59,352 nt of DNA from positions 1-59,352 of the forward strand of contig JAKQKE010000189.1 in assembly GCA_029560805.1 (NCBI GenBank), given 5' to 3'. Below are positions 29,055-37,779 of this stretch, in pieces. The notes beneath the pieces were generated by a model. It was not told where the DNA came from. It worked only from the letters and a program-made list of their open reading frames with translations, and searched no databases. This DNA comes from Spirochaetota bacterium (lineage in GTDB: Bacteria; Spirochaetota; Spirochaetia; Treponematales; UBA12059). The position numbers were made by a program, and so were the translations under genes. Within the stretch, counting starts at the first letter, position 1. The number at the start of each line of letters is the position of its first letter.

Positions 29055-29068
29055 GGGCCGCCCCGGGA

Positions 29069-30067
29069 TCAGAGCGCCGGGCTACCCTGTTCGTCGAACG
29101 AGCGCTCTATCATCGAGAATAGGTCCTCATCGTCGAGCTCGAGCCCCGGGGCGGGGGCCTCGGGCGCTCGCAGTATCCTATCGGCGGCGGCCTTGACGCC
29201 GCGGATGAACATGGCGTCGGGGTCAGAGACGGCCAGGGGCGATCGGCCGGCGATGGAGGCCGGCACGTTCTGGTCGCGCATGATATAGGCGATATACTCC
29301 ATGCCCAGGCCGAGGTTGCGCGACGATATCTCGCGGAGGCGCTGGGCGACGGCCGCGTCGCTCTCGCCGCTGCCCTGGTTGACGACGACGCGCGGCCTCA
29401 GGCGTCGTAGCTCCTCGAGCGCCTTGAGCCCGGCGGCGCTACCCGCGGCGCCGTCGGACGCCGCTAGCCGCTCGGCGAAGGCCAGGAAGGTATCGCCCTG
29501 GCCCTCCGACCGGTTCACGACGAAATCGACGATGCGCTCTCGTTCCTCGCTACCCTTCTTGAACGACCGGAACAGCAACCTGAACGCGGCGGTCTTCAGG
29601 AAGGAGTAGGCGTTCAGGATAGCGGGGATCTCAGGCGCCGTGACGACGATGCCGTCAGGGGACATGAGCCAGAAGTCTATGACGTTATACGAGGCGCCGG
29701 CGCCCAGGTCGACGAGCACGTAGTCGGCGGTCAGCTCGAGCAGTTCCTTCATGATGCGGCGCTTGGTGAAGAACTCGAGATTGGCCGTACCGGGTAGCAG
29801 GTTGTCGCCAGGCACGAGGAACAGGCGGTCGACGCCGGTCGGCACGACCAGGTTCTCGAGGCGCTTCTCCTTCTTCCAGATGATCGAGCCGACGCCCGGG
29901 TGGTTGTTACGTACCCCGAGGCAGGTATGCAGGTTCGCCCCTCCCAGGTCCAGGTCGACGAGTATGACGGTCTTGCCATACGAGGCGAGCACGGCGCCGA
30001 GGTTGGCCGTGAACACCGTCTTGCCTACCCCGCCCTTGCCCGAGCCTATCGGAATCAGTACGCCCAC
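29069..30067 (-). CDS. MinD/ParA-family ATPase
   Basis: This 332-residue P-loop ATPase has a deviant Walker A GSGKGGVGKT (about residues 8-17) and the VDLDLGGANLHTCLG motif, as in MinD, FlhG/FleN and related positioning proteins. GTG 30067 is chosen because AGGAG lies six bases upstream and the sequence then begins VGVLIPIGSGKGG, as in MinD proteins. An upstream ATG at 30127 would add an unrelated tail. Members place division, flagellar or secretion machinery at the pole or midcell. No minC, minE or flhF gene is nearby, so the exact role is open. Confidence 0.87.
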   Translation of the reverse strand: MGVLIPIGSGKGGVGKTVFTANLGAVLASYGKTVILVDLDLGGANLHTCLGVRNNHPGVGSIIWKKEKRLENLVVPTGVDRLFLVPGDNLLPGTANLEFFTKRRIMKELLELTADYVLVDLGAGASYNVIDFWLMSPDGIVVTAPEIPAILNAYSFLKTAAFRLLFRSFKKGSEERERIVDFVVNRSEGQGDTFLAFAERLAASDGAAGSAAGLKALEELRRLRPRVVVNQGSGESDAAVAQRLREISSRNLGLGMEYIAYIMRDQNVPASIAGRSPLAVSDPDAMFIRGVKAAADRILRAPEAPAPGLELDDEDLFSMIERSFDEQGSPAL

Positions 30068-30157
30068 GTCGGTCTCCTGCGCGTTCGAGTATCGTTCGAT
30101 TGTAAGCCGGAATGGCCGGGGCCACAAGCGCGGATCGCGTCCGGGCGGTTCGGACGC

Positions 30158-30186
30158 TTGTGGTCGCCGACGCGGCGCGGTACAGT
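30158..30186 (+). promoter_or_regulatory. Promoter for leaderless mRNA (PEGA gene)
   Basis: TTGTGG (30158-30163), a 17-base spacer and TACAGT (30181-30186) are followed by seven bases and then ATG 30194. There is no ribosome-binding site. Confidence 0.55.
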
Positions 30187-30193
30187 ATACGAC

Positions 30194-31723
30194 ATGAGAC
30201 GATACGCCATCGCCGCCTGCGCGATCCTTTCGGCCGCCGTGGCTGCGGCCTTCTCCTGGACCTCGACGCCGACCATCCAGGTGGAAGCCGCTTCGTTGAA
30301 CGGGCTCGCCTCGCTATCGGTGCGTTGCGAGGTACGCGGCGCGGAGGTCTGGCTCGACTACCAATATCGCGGCACCACGCCGCTCGACCTGACCGGCCTC
30401 TCGCCGGGCTCGCACGTGCTGGCGCTACGCGCCGACGGCTACTACGAGGCCGTCATCGCGCTCAGCCTCGCCGCCGATACCAAGACCACGGTGACTGCCG
30501 CGCTGCAGCGCAGGACGGGCTATCTCGACGTGCGCGTTTCGCCTCCATCCGCCACTGTCGTGGTGGACGGTGAATCCTACGCGCCCGGCGTCATCGAGGT
30601 GGCCGCCGGGCAGAAAACGGTGACGATCAAGGCTTTCGGGTATACCGAGCAGACGTACTCGATCTACGTACCGGAACGGCTTATGGCGTCGATGAGCGCG
30701 ACCCTCGAACCGGCGAGTTTCGAGGCGAGCGGCTTCAGGCTGTCCGGCGACAGGTTCAACCCCCGTAACGCCGGGCTTAGGGGCGTTACGGGCCTATACT
30801 TCTCGGTCACGGCGCCGGGCTACGCCGAGCTGCGAGTGACGGCCCCGGACGGCAGCCTCGCCCATTCGGACCGGATAGGCTCCTTCGCCGACTGGGATCA
30901 GTCGCTATCCTGGGACGGGCGGGACGGCTCGGGCGAGATAGTCCCCGACGGCGAGTACTACCTGGAGCTCAGGGTCAGCCCCGGGGCCGGCGTCGAGTCC
31001 GAACGCGGCGAGTACGCCTTCTCGGCCTCGCTCCGGGTCGACTCGAGCCTGGTCATCGTGCCGACCGGCTCTTTCGGGGCCATGTTCGGCTCGGCGCGAG
31101 CACCCGACGCGCTCCCTCCGGCGGTATCGTCCTTCAGGGCCGAGGCGAGCGCCTACGTGGCGGGGAGCTTCGGTAGCGCCTCGCTTACGGGCGGCACCGC
31201 CGTGTCGGTCTCGGCGGCCATGGCCCCGAACCTCGACGTCGGGGCGGGCATGGAGATAAACGAATTCGAATCGGTGGCCGGGAGGCTCGGCGCGCGACTA
31301 TCGACGAGGCTCGGCGACGGCTTGGCGGCGGCGGTCCTGGTCGACGGCAGGATAGCCGAGGGTACGGTGGGAGAGCCGGCCTGGGCCCGACTCGGCGCGG
31401 CCCTCGGCGTCGGCACGCCCTTCCTGAACGCGGTGGCCATGCCGGCCTTCGCGGCGTACTGGGAGGACGGCTGCTCGCTCAGGGCGGGGCTCGGGGCGGC
31501 GTTCAACCTGTCCGGCTACGCCTTCGGCGCGTCGCTCTCGGCCTCCGCCCTGACCGGCCCGCTATCGGGCGGCTTGGAGCTCGACTGGCCCATCGGTGTG
31601 ACGCTGGAGCTCAGATTCCTGCCGCCAGGCCTCCCCCTCGCGTTCAGGCTCTCGGGCGGCGTCGACTGGTCGCCGGCTCCGACCGGCTGGAACCTCGGCC
31701 TCGCCGTCTCGGGTGGGTTCTAG
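30194..31723 (+). CDS. PEGA-domain protein with C-terminal barrel-like region
   Basis: This 509-residue secreted protein has a signal peptide (about 1-20). Two PEGA-type beta domains follow (GAEVWLDYQYRGTTPLDL and SATVVVDGESYAPGVI with the typical GYxE turns). A FlgD-Ig-like segment comes next (WDGRDGSGEIVPDGEYYLEL). The C-terminal 200 residues alternate Gly/Ala and hydrophobic residues and end SGGF, like an outer membrane barrel. This combination suggests a surface protein with periplasmic or external PEGA modules. It converges with the GT4 gene, six bases apart. The function is unknown. Confidence 0.72.
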   Translation: MRRYAIAACAILSAAVAAAFSWTSTPTIQVEAASLNGLASLSVRCEVRGAEVWLDYQYRGTTPLDLTGLSPGSHVLALRADGYYEAVIALSLAADTKTTVTAALQRRTGYLDVRVSPPSATVVVDGESYAPGVIEVAAGQKTVTIKAFGYTEQTYSIYVPERLMASMSATLEPASFEASGFRLSGDRFNPRNAGLRGVTGLYFSVTAPGYAELRVTAPDGSLAHSDRIGSFADWDQSLSWDGRDGSGEIVPDGEYYLELRVSPGAGVESERGEYAFSASLRVDSSLVIVPTGSFGAMFGSARAPDALPPAVSSFRAEASAYVAGSFGSASLTGGTAVSVSAAMAPNLDVGAGMEINEFESVAGRLGARLSTRLGDGLAAAVLVDGRIAEGTVGEPAWARLGAALGVGTPFLNAVAMPAFAAYWEDGCSLRAGLGAAFNLSGYAFGASLSASALTGPLSGGLELDWPIGVTLELRFLPPGLPLAFRLSGGVDWSPAPTGWNLGLAVSGGF

Positions 31724-31729
31724 CGGCGC

Positions 31730-33025
31730 TCAGGATACGGCGCCGAAGTTCATGAACAGCGTCGGCAGGCGGCGCCTGAGCACCTCGTAGGACAGGTAGC
31801 GCTTGCCGATCGCGAAGTTCTCGGCGACGCGCTTCCGCTCCTCCATCGGGTCGGATAGCATACGGGCCACGTCCTTGACGACCGCGTCGGTCACGTAGCC
31901 GTCCATCACCGTCGTCCTGAAGCCCAGGGGCTCGATGTCCTGCGCGTAAATCGCATAGCGGTTGACCAGTATGGGCTTCCGGTAGAAGATCGCCTCGAGG
32001 AAGGCGTTGCCGAAGCCCTCGTAGGTCGACGGGTACGTGACGAAATCTGCGCGCACATAGGTATCCCAGAGCGAGTACACCTTGCCGCCGTCAGGGCGCT
32101 CGCCGCGGCTCACGGCTATCAGGTCCGGCCTCACTATCAGGTCGACGTCCATGAACCTGGCGTAGTCGAGCACGCGGTGCTGGTACTCGTCGCCCTCGTC
32201 GAGGTCCGGGTGCGATATCAGGAGGCGCCCCCGCTGGTTCGGACCGACCGTGCCGTTGTACCTGGCGACCAGCTCGATGGCGCTCTCGATGCCCTTACGG
32301 GCCACGATCCTGGTCGGCTGAAGGAACAGCACCTCCTCGTCTCCCATGCCCAGCTCGGAGCGGAGACCGGCGTTGTATTCGTCGGCCTCGGTCGGCTCCG
32401 CATCGAAGTCCCAGACGTTCGGGATCATCACCGACGAGATGCCGCACCGGAAGGCGAGCTGCCTGCGCGCTTCCGAGTTGATGACGACGTGATAGACGCT
32501 GTGCAGGCGCGGCGGGAAGGCGCGGACTATATAATCCTCCGCGCAGCCGGTCATGAAGCGCTGGCGCTCCCAGGCGAAGTCGTGGTTATGCGCCACCGTC
32601 GGCATCTCCAGCTCGGCGACGAGCTCCGCGAGGGCGATGCCGAGCGGTATATGCATCGGTATCGCGAAGGCGTTCTCGACGATCAGCACATCGATGTTGA
32701 ATTCCTTGACGAACTCGTACAGCTTGGCCTTGAGCCGGCCCTTTATCTCGCCGACCTCCGCGGTCAGGCCTCTACGGCGCGTCGACCGGTCGAAGATCTC
32801 GTCATGCAGCTCCTTGACGCGGGGCTGCCCGAAGAAGGCGTCCTCCACGACCATCGAGCGCTCCGGGAACCAGTCGCTTCTGCCCGAGAAGAAGAACGTC
32901 TCGTAGCCCAGCTCGGTCAGCACGTCGTTCCATTTCCAAGTCTCGAGCGATACGCCGTCCGTACCCTGAAAGCGGGTCGACACGAAGCCGACGCGGGTTA
33001 TCTCGCGCGTCTTGGTCAGGTACAT
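31730..33025 (-). CDS. GT4-family glycosyltransferase
   Basis: This 431-residue GT-B glycosyltransferase shows the Rossmann start VGFVSTRFQGTDGVSLETWKW and the acceptor-side HNHDFAWERQRF. The donor-binding half has FLQPTRIVARKGIESAIELV and ends in YPSTYEGFGNAFLEA, with the E-x7-E retaining-transferase motif. It overlaps the HAD gene by ten bases. In the GpgS-containing cluster, a GT4 enzyme of this kind could add a sugar to glucosylglycerate, as mannosylglucosylglycerate synthases do. That role is inferred from context and general resemblance. Confidence 0.82.
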   Translation of the reverse strand: MYLTKTREITRVGFVSTRFQGTDGVSLETWKWNDVLTELGYETFFFSGRSDWFPERSMVVEDAFFGQPRVKELHDEIFDRSTRRRGLTAEVGEIKGRLKAKLYEFVKEFNIDVLIVENAFAIPMHIPLGIALAELVAELEMPTVAHNHDFAWERQRFMTGCAEDYIVRAFPPRLHSVYHVVINSEARRQLAFRCGISSVMIPNVWDFDAEPTEADEYNAGLRSELGMGDEEVLFLQPTRIVARKGIESAIELVARYNGTVGPNQRGRLLISHPDLDEGDEYQHRVLDYARFMDVDLIVRPDLIAVSRGERPDGGKVYSLWDTYVRADFVTYPSTYEGFGNAFLEAIFYRKPILVNRYAIYAQDIEPLGFRTTVMDGYVTDAVVKDVARMLSDPMEERKRVAENFAIGKRYLSYEVLRRRLPTLFMNFGAVS

Positions 33026-33996
33026 AGCAGCCTCCTCAGGTCGTCCCAGGAATACACGACCAACGACGGGGGATGCGCCGCCACCCGGTCATCCCCGGAC
33101 CGCGGTCTGCAGGATCGAGCGTCGCCCGCGAACAGGGCCGTCATCAGGCCCGCCTCCCCCGCGGCGGCGCAGTCGTTGAGCGCGTCGTTGCCTATATACA
33201 GGATCCTGTCCGCCGGGATGCCGCGGGCGGACAGGCGTCGGGCGAGTTCGTCGAACATCCAACGATCGGGTTTGGCGCGGCCCGTCTCGTAGGACCAGAG
33301 CGCCAGCTCGGGATCGAAACCGAGGCAAGGCCGGCCGGAGGCGCCTTCGGGCCGCGCGTCGTCCGCCTCGTCCGCCTCGTCCGCCTCGCCGCGGTATAGA
33401 TCGGACTCAAAGGCCTCCTCTATGAACAGGCGCGTGTAGAACTGGGCGTTCGATACGATGCCGAGGGGCACCCCCTTCTTGGCGCAGACGGCTAAGAACT
33501 CGGCGGCACCGGGCATGGGCGCGCAGCGGTTTATCGTGCATTCCCAGGCGACGCAGGTCCTCGCCCCATCCTCGAGCCCCAGTCCGAGCGCGCGAGCGAA
33601 CGCCGAGGGGGCGTCCACCTCGGGCCAGGGTACGCCGCGGGCGCGCGAGCGAGCGTGGTCTTCCTCGACGATGGCGCGCAGACGCTCGGCCATGTCGCTA
33701 GGGAAGGCCTCACGGGCGGCTTCCTCAGCGGCGTCGTCGGTCTCGCCCCATTCGGCGCTCGGCCCGATCTCGCCTATGGCGCTGGCGAGCAGCGTGCCGT
33801 AGACGTCGACGGCTATCGCCAGCGGGCGCTCTCGCGGCGCCTTGCCGACGAGACGGGAGAGTTCGGACGGTAGGCGAGCCGGGGATAGGAAGCGTTCGTA
33901 GCCGTCGGGAGATTGCGGCCGTCCTATCCCGTTATCGGCTATCGACCGCCTAAGCTCGGCGATCAGCGCCTCGCTCAGGCTAGACGCCGACGCCAT
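33016..33996 (-). CDS. HAD-superfamily hydrolase
   Basis: This 326-residue phosphatase-like protein has motif I DVYGTL (nucleophile and acid/base Asp region), motif II IVSNAQFY, a Lys in GRAKPDRWMF, and motif IV YIGNDALNDCAAAGEAG. All four HAD elements are present. The N-terminal 65 residues precede the HAD core. An acidic repeat (EADEADEADDA) lies in the cap. ATG 33996 is chosen: it overlaps the end of the upstream transferase gene and has GGAGG about ten bases before it. It could be the phosphatase that dephosphorylates a sugar-phosphoglycerate made by the GpgS-like neighbour. That is inference. Confidence 0.82.
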   Translation of the reverse strand: MASASSLSEALIAELRRSIADNGIGRPQSPDGYERFLSPARLPSELSRLVGKAPRERPLAIAVDVYGTLLASAIGEIGPSAEWGETDDAAEEAAREAFPSDMAERLRAIVEEDHARSRARGVPWPEVDAPSAFARALGLGLEDGARTCVAWECTINRCAPMPGAAEFLAVCAKKGVPLGIVSNAQFYTRLFIEEAFESDLYRGEADEADEADDARPEGASGRPCLGFDPELALWSYETGRAKPDRWMFDELARRLSARGIPADRILYIGNDALNDCAAAGEAGLMTALFAGDARSCRPRSGDDRVAAHPPSLVVYSWDDLRRLLCT

Positions 33997-35386
33997 GAAA
34001 GGCCTCCGGCCTGAGGTACAGCTCGAGCAGCGCGGCCTTGTCGGGCGCCGCGCCGCCGCCAGACAAGGCCGCTGCATACAGCCCATCGAGCCGGTCGGCG
34101 TAGGCGGCCTCCGACCACGGTTCGAGGGCGCTTGGCGCGATTCGGGCGGCAACCTCGGCCGCCTGGTCCCAGCCATCGATGAACGGATTGGCCGAGATGA
34201 TAGCGGAGCGGGCTTCGGGCGAGCGGGCGACGGAGCGCAGGACCTCGAGCTGGGCCAGCTCATCGAGCCGCCCGTAATCGACGGTGTCTCCGTCCATCAG
34301 GCGGCCGACCACGGCTTCCGGCAACGCCTCAGAGGCGAGGCCGTAGGCCCGGGCAGCCTCGCGCACGACCTCGGCGGCTCGACGGCCGAAAGCCTCGCCA
34401 TCGAACAGGCCGCGCGGAGTAGCGATGGAGCCGTACAGGGCCGGGAACGCCAGGCCCTCGGCCTCGAAATCGTCGACGACCCATGGCAGGCGTCGCCCCA
34501 GGGTCGCCCTGCCCCGGATGGCCGGTTCCAGGTAGGACAGGCCGAAGCCTTCCTTTACCGAGGTCGTCACGACGGCCCTCGCCTCGCCGTACAGCTCGTC
34601 GAGCCCACGCGCGAGGCCAAGCTCGAAGGCGACCGGTGCCCCGAGTTCGAGCGCGGCGGCCTTCCAGCCGTCGTAGTACGGCCTGTCGCGAGGGCTGTTC
34701 GGCGGCAGGGTCACGCCGACGCTGCCGCCCGGCCGCATGAACAGCGATAGGAGCAGGGCCTCGCCGAGGTTCTTGCGCCGTATGCCCCGGACGGGGTACA
34801 GGACCAGGCCTGATCCGGCCGGGGGCTCGCGCGGCGGTTCCCCGGCCGTGGCCCGGGGCAAGAGATTGGGCAGGAAGCGTACCGAACCCGCCCCGGCGGC
34901 CGATAGGGCCTCGGCGTCGCGCCGGTTGATGGCAGCCCAGGTCGCGCCTTCGGGATAGGGTTGGCCGGAGTACACGTCGGGCCGCCAATCCTCGGCCAGG
35001 TCGTGGACATGGAGGGCCAGGCGGACGCCCGAGCGAGCCAGCGCCGATAGCGCCGGCAGGAGGGAGGCGTTCTTACGTATCGTCGGATTATGGACGTGGA
35101 CCACGACGTCACCGCCGCCGGACGCCAGCCTCCAGGCTTCTCGCTGGATCGTCGAGGCTAGCGCCGCTACCTTGGCGGCGTCCGGAAGCCCGCCCGATCC
35201 CGGCTCGTCGTAGGCCAGCGACGGATCGACGGCCAACGGCGCCCCGTTCCAGCGCTCGTCCGGAGGCGCCTCGCCCACGAGGAGCGCCGCCTCGACGCCC
35301 CGCGAGGCGAGGGCCGCGAGCTGCCCCCGTATGACCGTGGTCACGCCCCCGGGCTTCAGGTGGTAATGGACGACGAGGACCCTCAT
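33980..35386 (-). CDS. GT-B glycosyltransferase, GT4-like
   Basis: This 468-residue protein begins MRVLVVHYHLKPGGVTTVIRGQL, a typical GT4 Gly-rich N-terminus. VHVHNP and ALHVHDLAEDW follow in the first half. The second half has LYPVRGIRRKNLGEALLL and the motif TSVKEGFGLSYLEPAI, matching the retaining E-x7-E site. The remaining C-terminal region is longer than usual. ATG 35386 overlaps the stop of the GpgS-like gene (ATGA), so translation is coupled. It is probably part of the same solute pathway. Confidence 0.8.
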   Translation of the reverse strand: MRVLVVHYHLKPGGVTTVIRGQLAALASRGVEAALLVGEAPPDERWNGAPLAVDPSLAYDEPGSGGLPDAAKVAALASTIQREAWRLASGGGDVVVHVHNPTIRKNASLLPALSALARSGVRLALHVHDLAEDWRPDVYSGQPYPEGATWAAINRRDAEALSAAGAGSVRFLPNLLPRATAGEPPREPPAGSGLVLYPVRGIRRKNLGEALLLSLFMRPGGSVGVTLPPNSPRDRPYYDGWKAAALELGAPVAFELGLARGLDELYGEARAVVTTSVKEGFGLSYLEPAIRGRATLGRRLPWVVDDFEAEGLAFPALYGSIATPRGLFDGEAFGRRAAEVVREAARAYGLASEALPEAVVGRLMDGDTVDYGRLDELAQLEVLRSVARSPEARSAIISANPFIDGWDQAAEVAARIAPSALEPWSEAAYADRLDGLYAAALSGGGAAPDKAALLELYLRPEAFHGVGV

Positions 35387-36375
35387 GCCTTGCCGGCCCT
35401 CGCGGGGAATTTGGCCAGGTACTCGGGTAGCTCGACGATGGGCCGGCGCTCGACGATGTCGATGGCGCTCTCCTTGCGCCGATAGGCGCCGCCCTCGAGC
35501 TCGAACTGGATCATCGTCTTGTAGAGCTCCCCGGCCATCGTCGCCTTGCCCGACGCCCTGAGCTTGGCTATGAAGGTCTGGATGATGCCGAAGGACATGC
35601 GGCCGAGGGCCACCGTCGACTGGTTGCGATGCACCCGCTTGTCCAGGTCGACCTGCGCCATGGCCTCGAGGCCGAAGCGGTCGTAGATGTCCATCAGCAT
35701 GCTCGTCTCGACGCCGTAGCCTATAGGGAACGGTATCGTGTCGAAGCATTCGCGGAAGCCGGCGTACTCGCCCGACAGCGGCTGGATGAACTGGGCCAGC
35801 TCGGGATAGAAGCTGGAGAACAGCGGCCTCGTTACCAGCTCGGTGACTCGCCCGCCGCCCGAAGGCTTGACGGTCTTCTGGTCGAGGGCTATGGGGCGGT
35901 CATAGAACGCCTTCACGAAGCGCGTGTCGTCGTTCTTGAGCAAGGGGCCGACGAGCCCGTACACGAAGCGCGGATGGATGTTCTTGATGTCGGCGTCCAC
36001 GTAGACGATGATGTCTCCCTCGAGGACGTACAACGCCTTCCAGAGGTTCTCGCCCTTGCCTTTGTACGGCTCTATGCACGGCAGGATATCCGTGGCGAGG
36101 TAGACTTTGGCGCCGAACTCGGCAGCCACCTCCCGCGTCCGGTCCGTGGACCCGGAGTCGATCACGACGATCTCGTCGACGAGGGGATAGCGCATCTGCA
36201 GCTCGCTCCTGACGATGACGATCTCCTTGGCGATCGTCGCCTCCTCGTTGAGCGTGGGAAAGCACAGCGATATGGACAGCCCGCGTTCGCGCTTGCGCTC
36301 CACGAGGGCCTGTATGTCGGAGAACTCGCTATGGTGGAAGGTGCGGCTCGACAGCCAGTCCTGGCCGTTACGCAT
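35383..36375 (-). CDS. gpgS: Glucosyl-3-phosphoglycerate synthase-like glycosyltransferase (GT81)
   Basis: This 330-residue enzyme matches GpgS, which joins glucose from a nucleotide sugar to 3-phosphoglycerate, the first step of glucosylglycerate synthesis. Recognisable blocks are CFPTLNEEATI, EIVVIDSGSTDRT, GKGENLWKAL, VYVDADI (metal-binding DxD), FVKAFYDRP, GGGRVTELVTRP, the QPLSGEYAGFRE loop and GYGVETSM. The order is the same as in mycobacterial GpgS. It overlaps the M20-like gene upstream (36368-36375) and the GT4 gene downstream. Mannosyl-phosphoglycerate synthase activity cannot be excluded from sequence alone. Confidence 0.82.
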   Translation of the reverse strand: MRNGQDWLSSRTFHHSEFSDIQALVERKRERGLSISLCFPTLNEEATIAKEIVIVRSELQMRYPLVDEIVVIDSGSTDRTREVAAEFGAKVYLATDILPCIEPYKGKGENLWKALYVLEGDIIVYVDADIKNIHPRFVYGLVGPLLKNDDTRFVKAFYDRPIALDQKTVKPSGGGRVTELVTRPLFSSFYPELAQFIQPLSGEYAGFRECFDTIPFPIGYGVETSMLMDIYDRFGLEAMAQVDLDKRVHRNQSTVALGRMSFGIIQTFIAKLRASGKATMAGELYKTMIQFELEGGAYRRKESAIDIVERRPIVELPEYLAKFPARAGKA

Positions 36376-37552
36376 CGGCCGCCTCCTCGTCCGCCGCCAG
36401 CATGACGCCGATCAGCTGGGCCATGCCGGAGTACAGGGAGCGCAGGCTGGCGGACGCCAGCTCCTGGTGGTAGTCGCTGCCGGTCGCGACGCCGATCGTG
36501 ACCGCCGGTATGCCGCGCTGCAGGAAGTAGTACAGCTCCGACACGCTCGGGTAGACGTTGAGCTCCAGGCCGAGCTCCTGGATCACCGCCGCCGTTGCCG
36601 AGGTCAGCGGATGGGACCAGCCGAGGCTCGTCGCCCCGAGCGCGGCCGCCACGTCGTACTCGATGTCGACGCGCCTCTCGTGGCGGACCTGGTCGAGGAT
36701 GCCGGCGATGCGGCTCGACAGGGCGGCGAGCGCCTCGTTCGAGGTGCTCCGTAGCTCTATACCGACGCGGGCCGTCGTCGCCGGGGTCCCGTACTTGTAG
36801 CCCCCGCGTATCATGCCCACCGTGACGGCCGTCTCCGGCTTCTGCGGCAGCTCCAGCTCGAGGAGCCGGTCGATGATCTCGTTGGCGACGATGATCATGT
36901 TCGGCGGCGACTGGCGCGCTCCCGGCCGGCGCTCGCAGAGGATATCGGCGCGGACCACGGCTTCCGAGAAATAGTTGAGCCGACCCAGCTCGCCGCCCTT
37001 GACGATGATGGCCGCGCCCGGCTTCGTGCCGAGGCTCTCCAGGAAGCGTTCGACGAGCGTCAGGTTCTTGCTATCGCGCATCGTATTGGCGATGCCGGCC
37101 AGCATGATCGTCGACTTGAACGCGAGGCCCTCCCGCTTGAGCACGTCCGGAAGCGACATGACCGCAGCGGCGCCGATAGCGTTGTCCATGAGCCCGGGCC
37201 CGATGATGGTATCGCCGTCGATGGCGTAGTGGATGTCGCCGGGAGGGTTGAACAGGGAGTCGAGCTCGGCGCAGACGAGTATGGGCGGACGCCCGGGCTC
37301 GCCGCCCTTGATGATGCCAATGGGATTGCCGAGCGGATCGCTGGTGCACTCGTCGACGCCGAGCTCGCCGATGCGATCGGCGAAGAACCGCGCGCGCACG
37401 CTATAGTCGACGCTCGACATCTCGTCGTCGCTCTGCCAGGTGCCCGCGTACGACGGCACCTCCCCGAGCAGCACCACGTTCCCGAGCAACAGCTCCTTCA
37501 TCGACGCGAGCGACGTTTCGAGCGCCCGCGTCTTGTCCAAGATACCCTTCAA
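36368..37552 (-). CDS. M20-like peptidase homologue with altered metal site
   Basis: This 394-residue protein has the M20/M28 zinc-peptidase fold layout but several usual ligands have changed. The HxD motif reads AELDS, with Glu in place of His. GPGLMDNAIGAA keeps the bridging Asp. The usual EE pair is replaced by NTMRD. A C-terminal SDYHQE keeps the last His. It may be a non-peptidase or bind metal differently. The TTG at 37552 is the nearest standard start, but GGAGG at 37574-37578 is correctly spaced only for an in-frame CTG at 37567. It leads the solute cluster and overlaps gpgS. Confidence 0.75.
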   Translation of the reverse strand: MKGILDKTRALETSLASMKELLLGNVVLLGEVPSYAGTWQSDDEMSSVDYSVRARFFADRIGELGVDECTSDPLGNPIGIIKGGEPGRPPILVCAELDSLFNPPGDIHYAIDGDTIIGPGLMDNAIGAAAVMSLPDVLKREGLAFKSTIMLAGIANTMRDSKNLTLVERFLESLGTKPGAAIIVKGGELGRLNYFSEAVVRADILCERRPGARQSPPNMIIVANEIIDRLLELELPQKPETAVTVGMIRGGYKYGTPATTARVGIELRSTSNEALAALSSRIAGILDQVRHERRVDIEYDVAAALGATSLGWSHPLTSATAAVIQELGLELNVYPSVSELYYFLQRGIPAVTIGVATGSDYHQELASASLRSLYSGMAQLIGVMLAADEEAADA

Positions 37553-37779
37553 GACGGCTGGATCCAGTCTGTACCTCCTCGCGACCGTGGCCTACGGCTG
37601 ATTCCCGGGCCGGCCACGATCCAGTATACGGGATAGCGCCCGAGCTGGCAAACGTCCGTCTGCGATGGAGCCCCGAGCCGTCTACTTTCTTGGTTTACAC
37701 GATGAGTCGCTTGCCTCGGCCCTCCGATCGAGCTTTAATGATCGCAAGCGATCAAGCTCAAGGAACAAGGAAAGCGTGT

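Noticed and set aside
33350-33400. Repeat of GTCCGCCTC units
   Set aside because: It encodes the acidic EADEADEADDA stretch of the HAD protein and stays in frame; a simple coding repeat.
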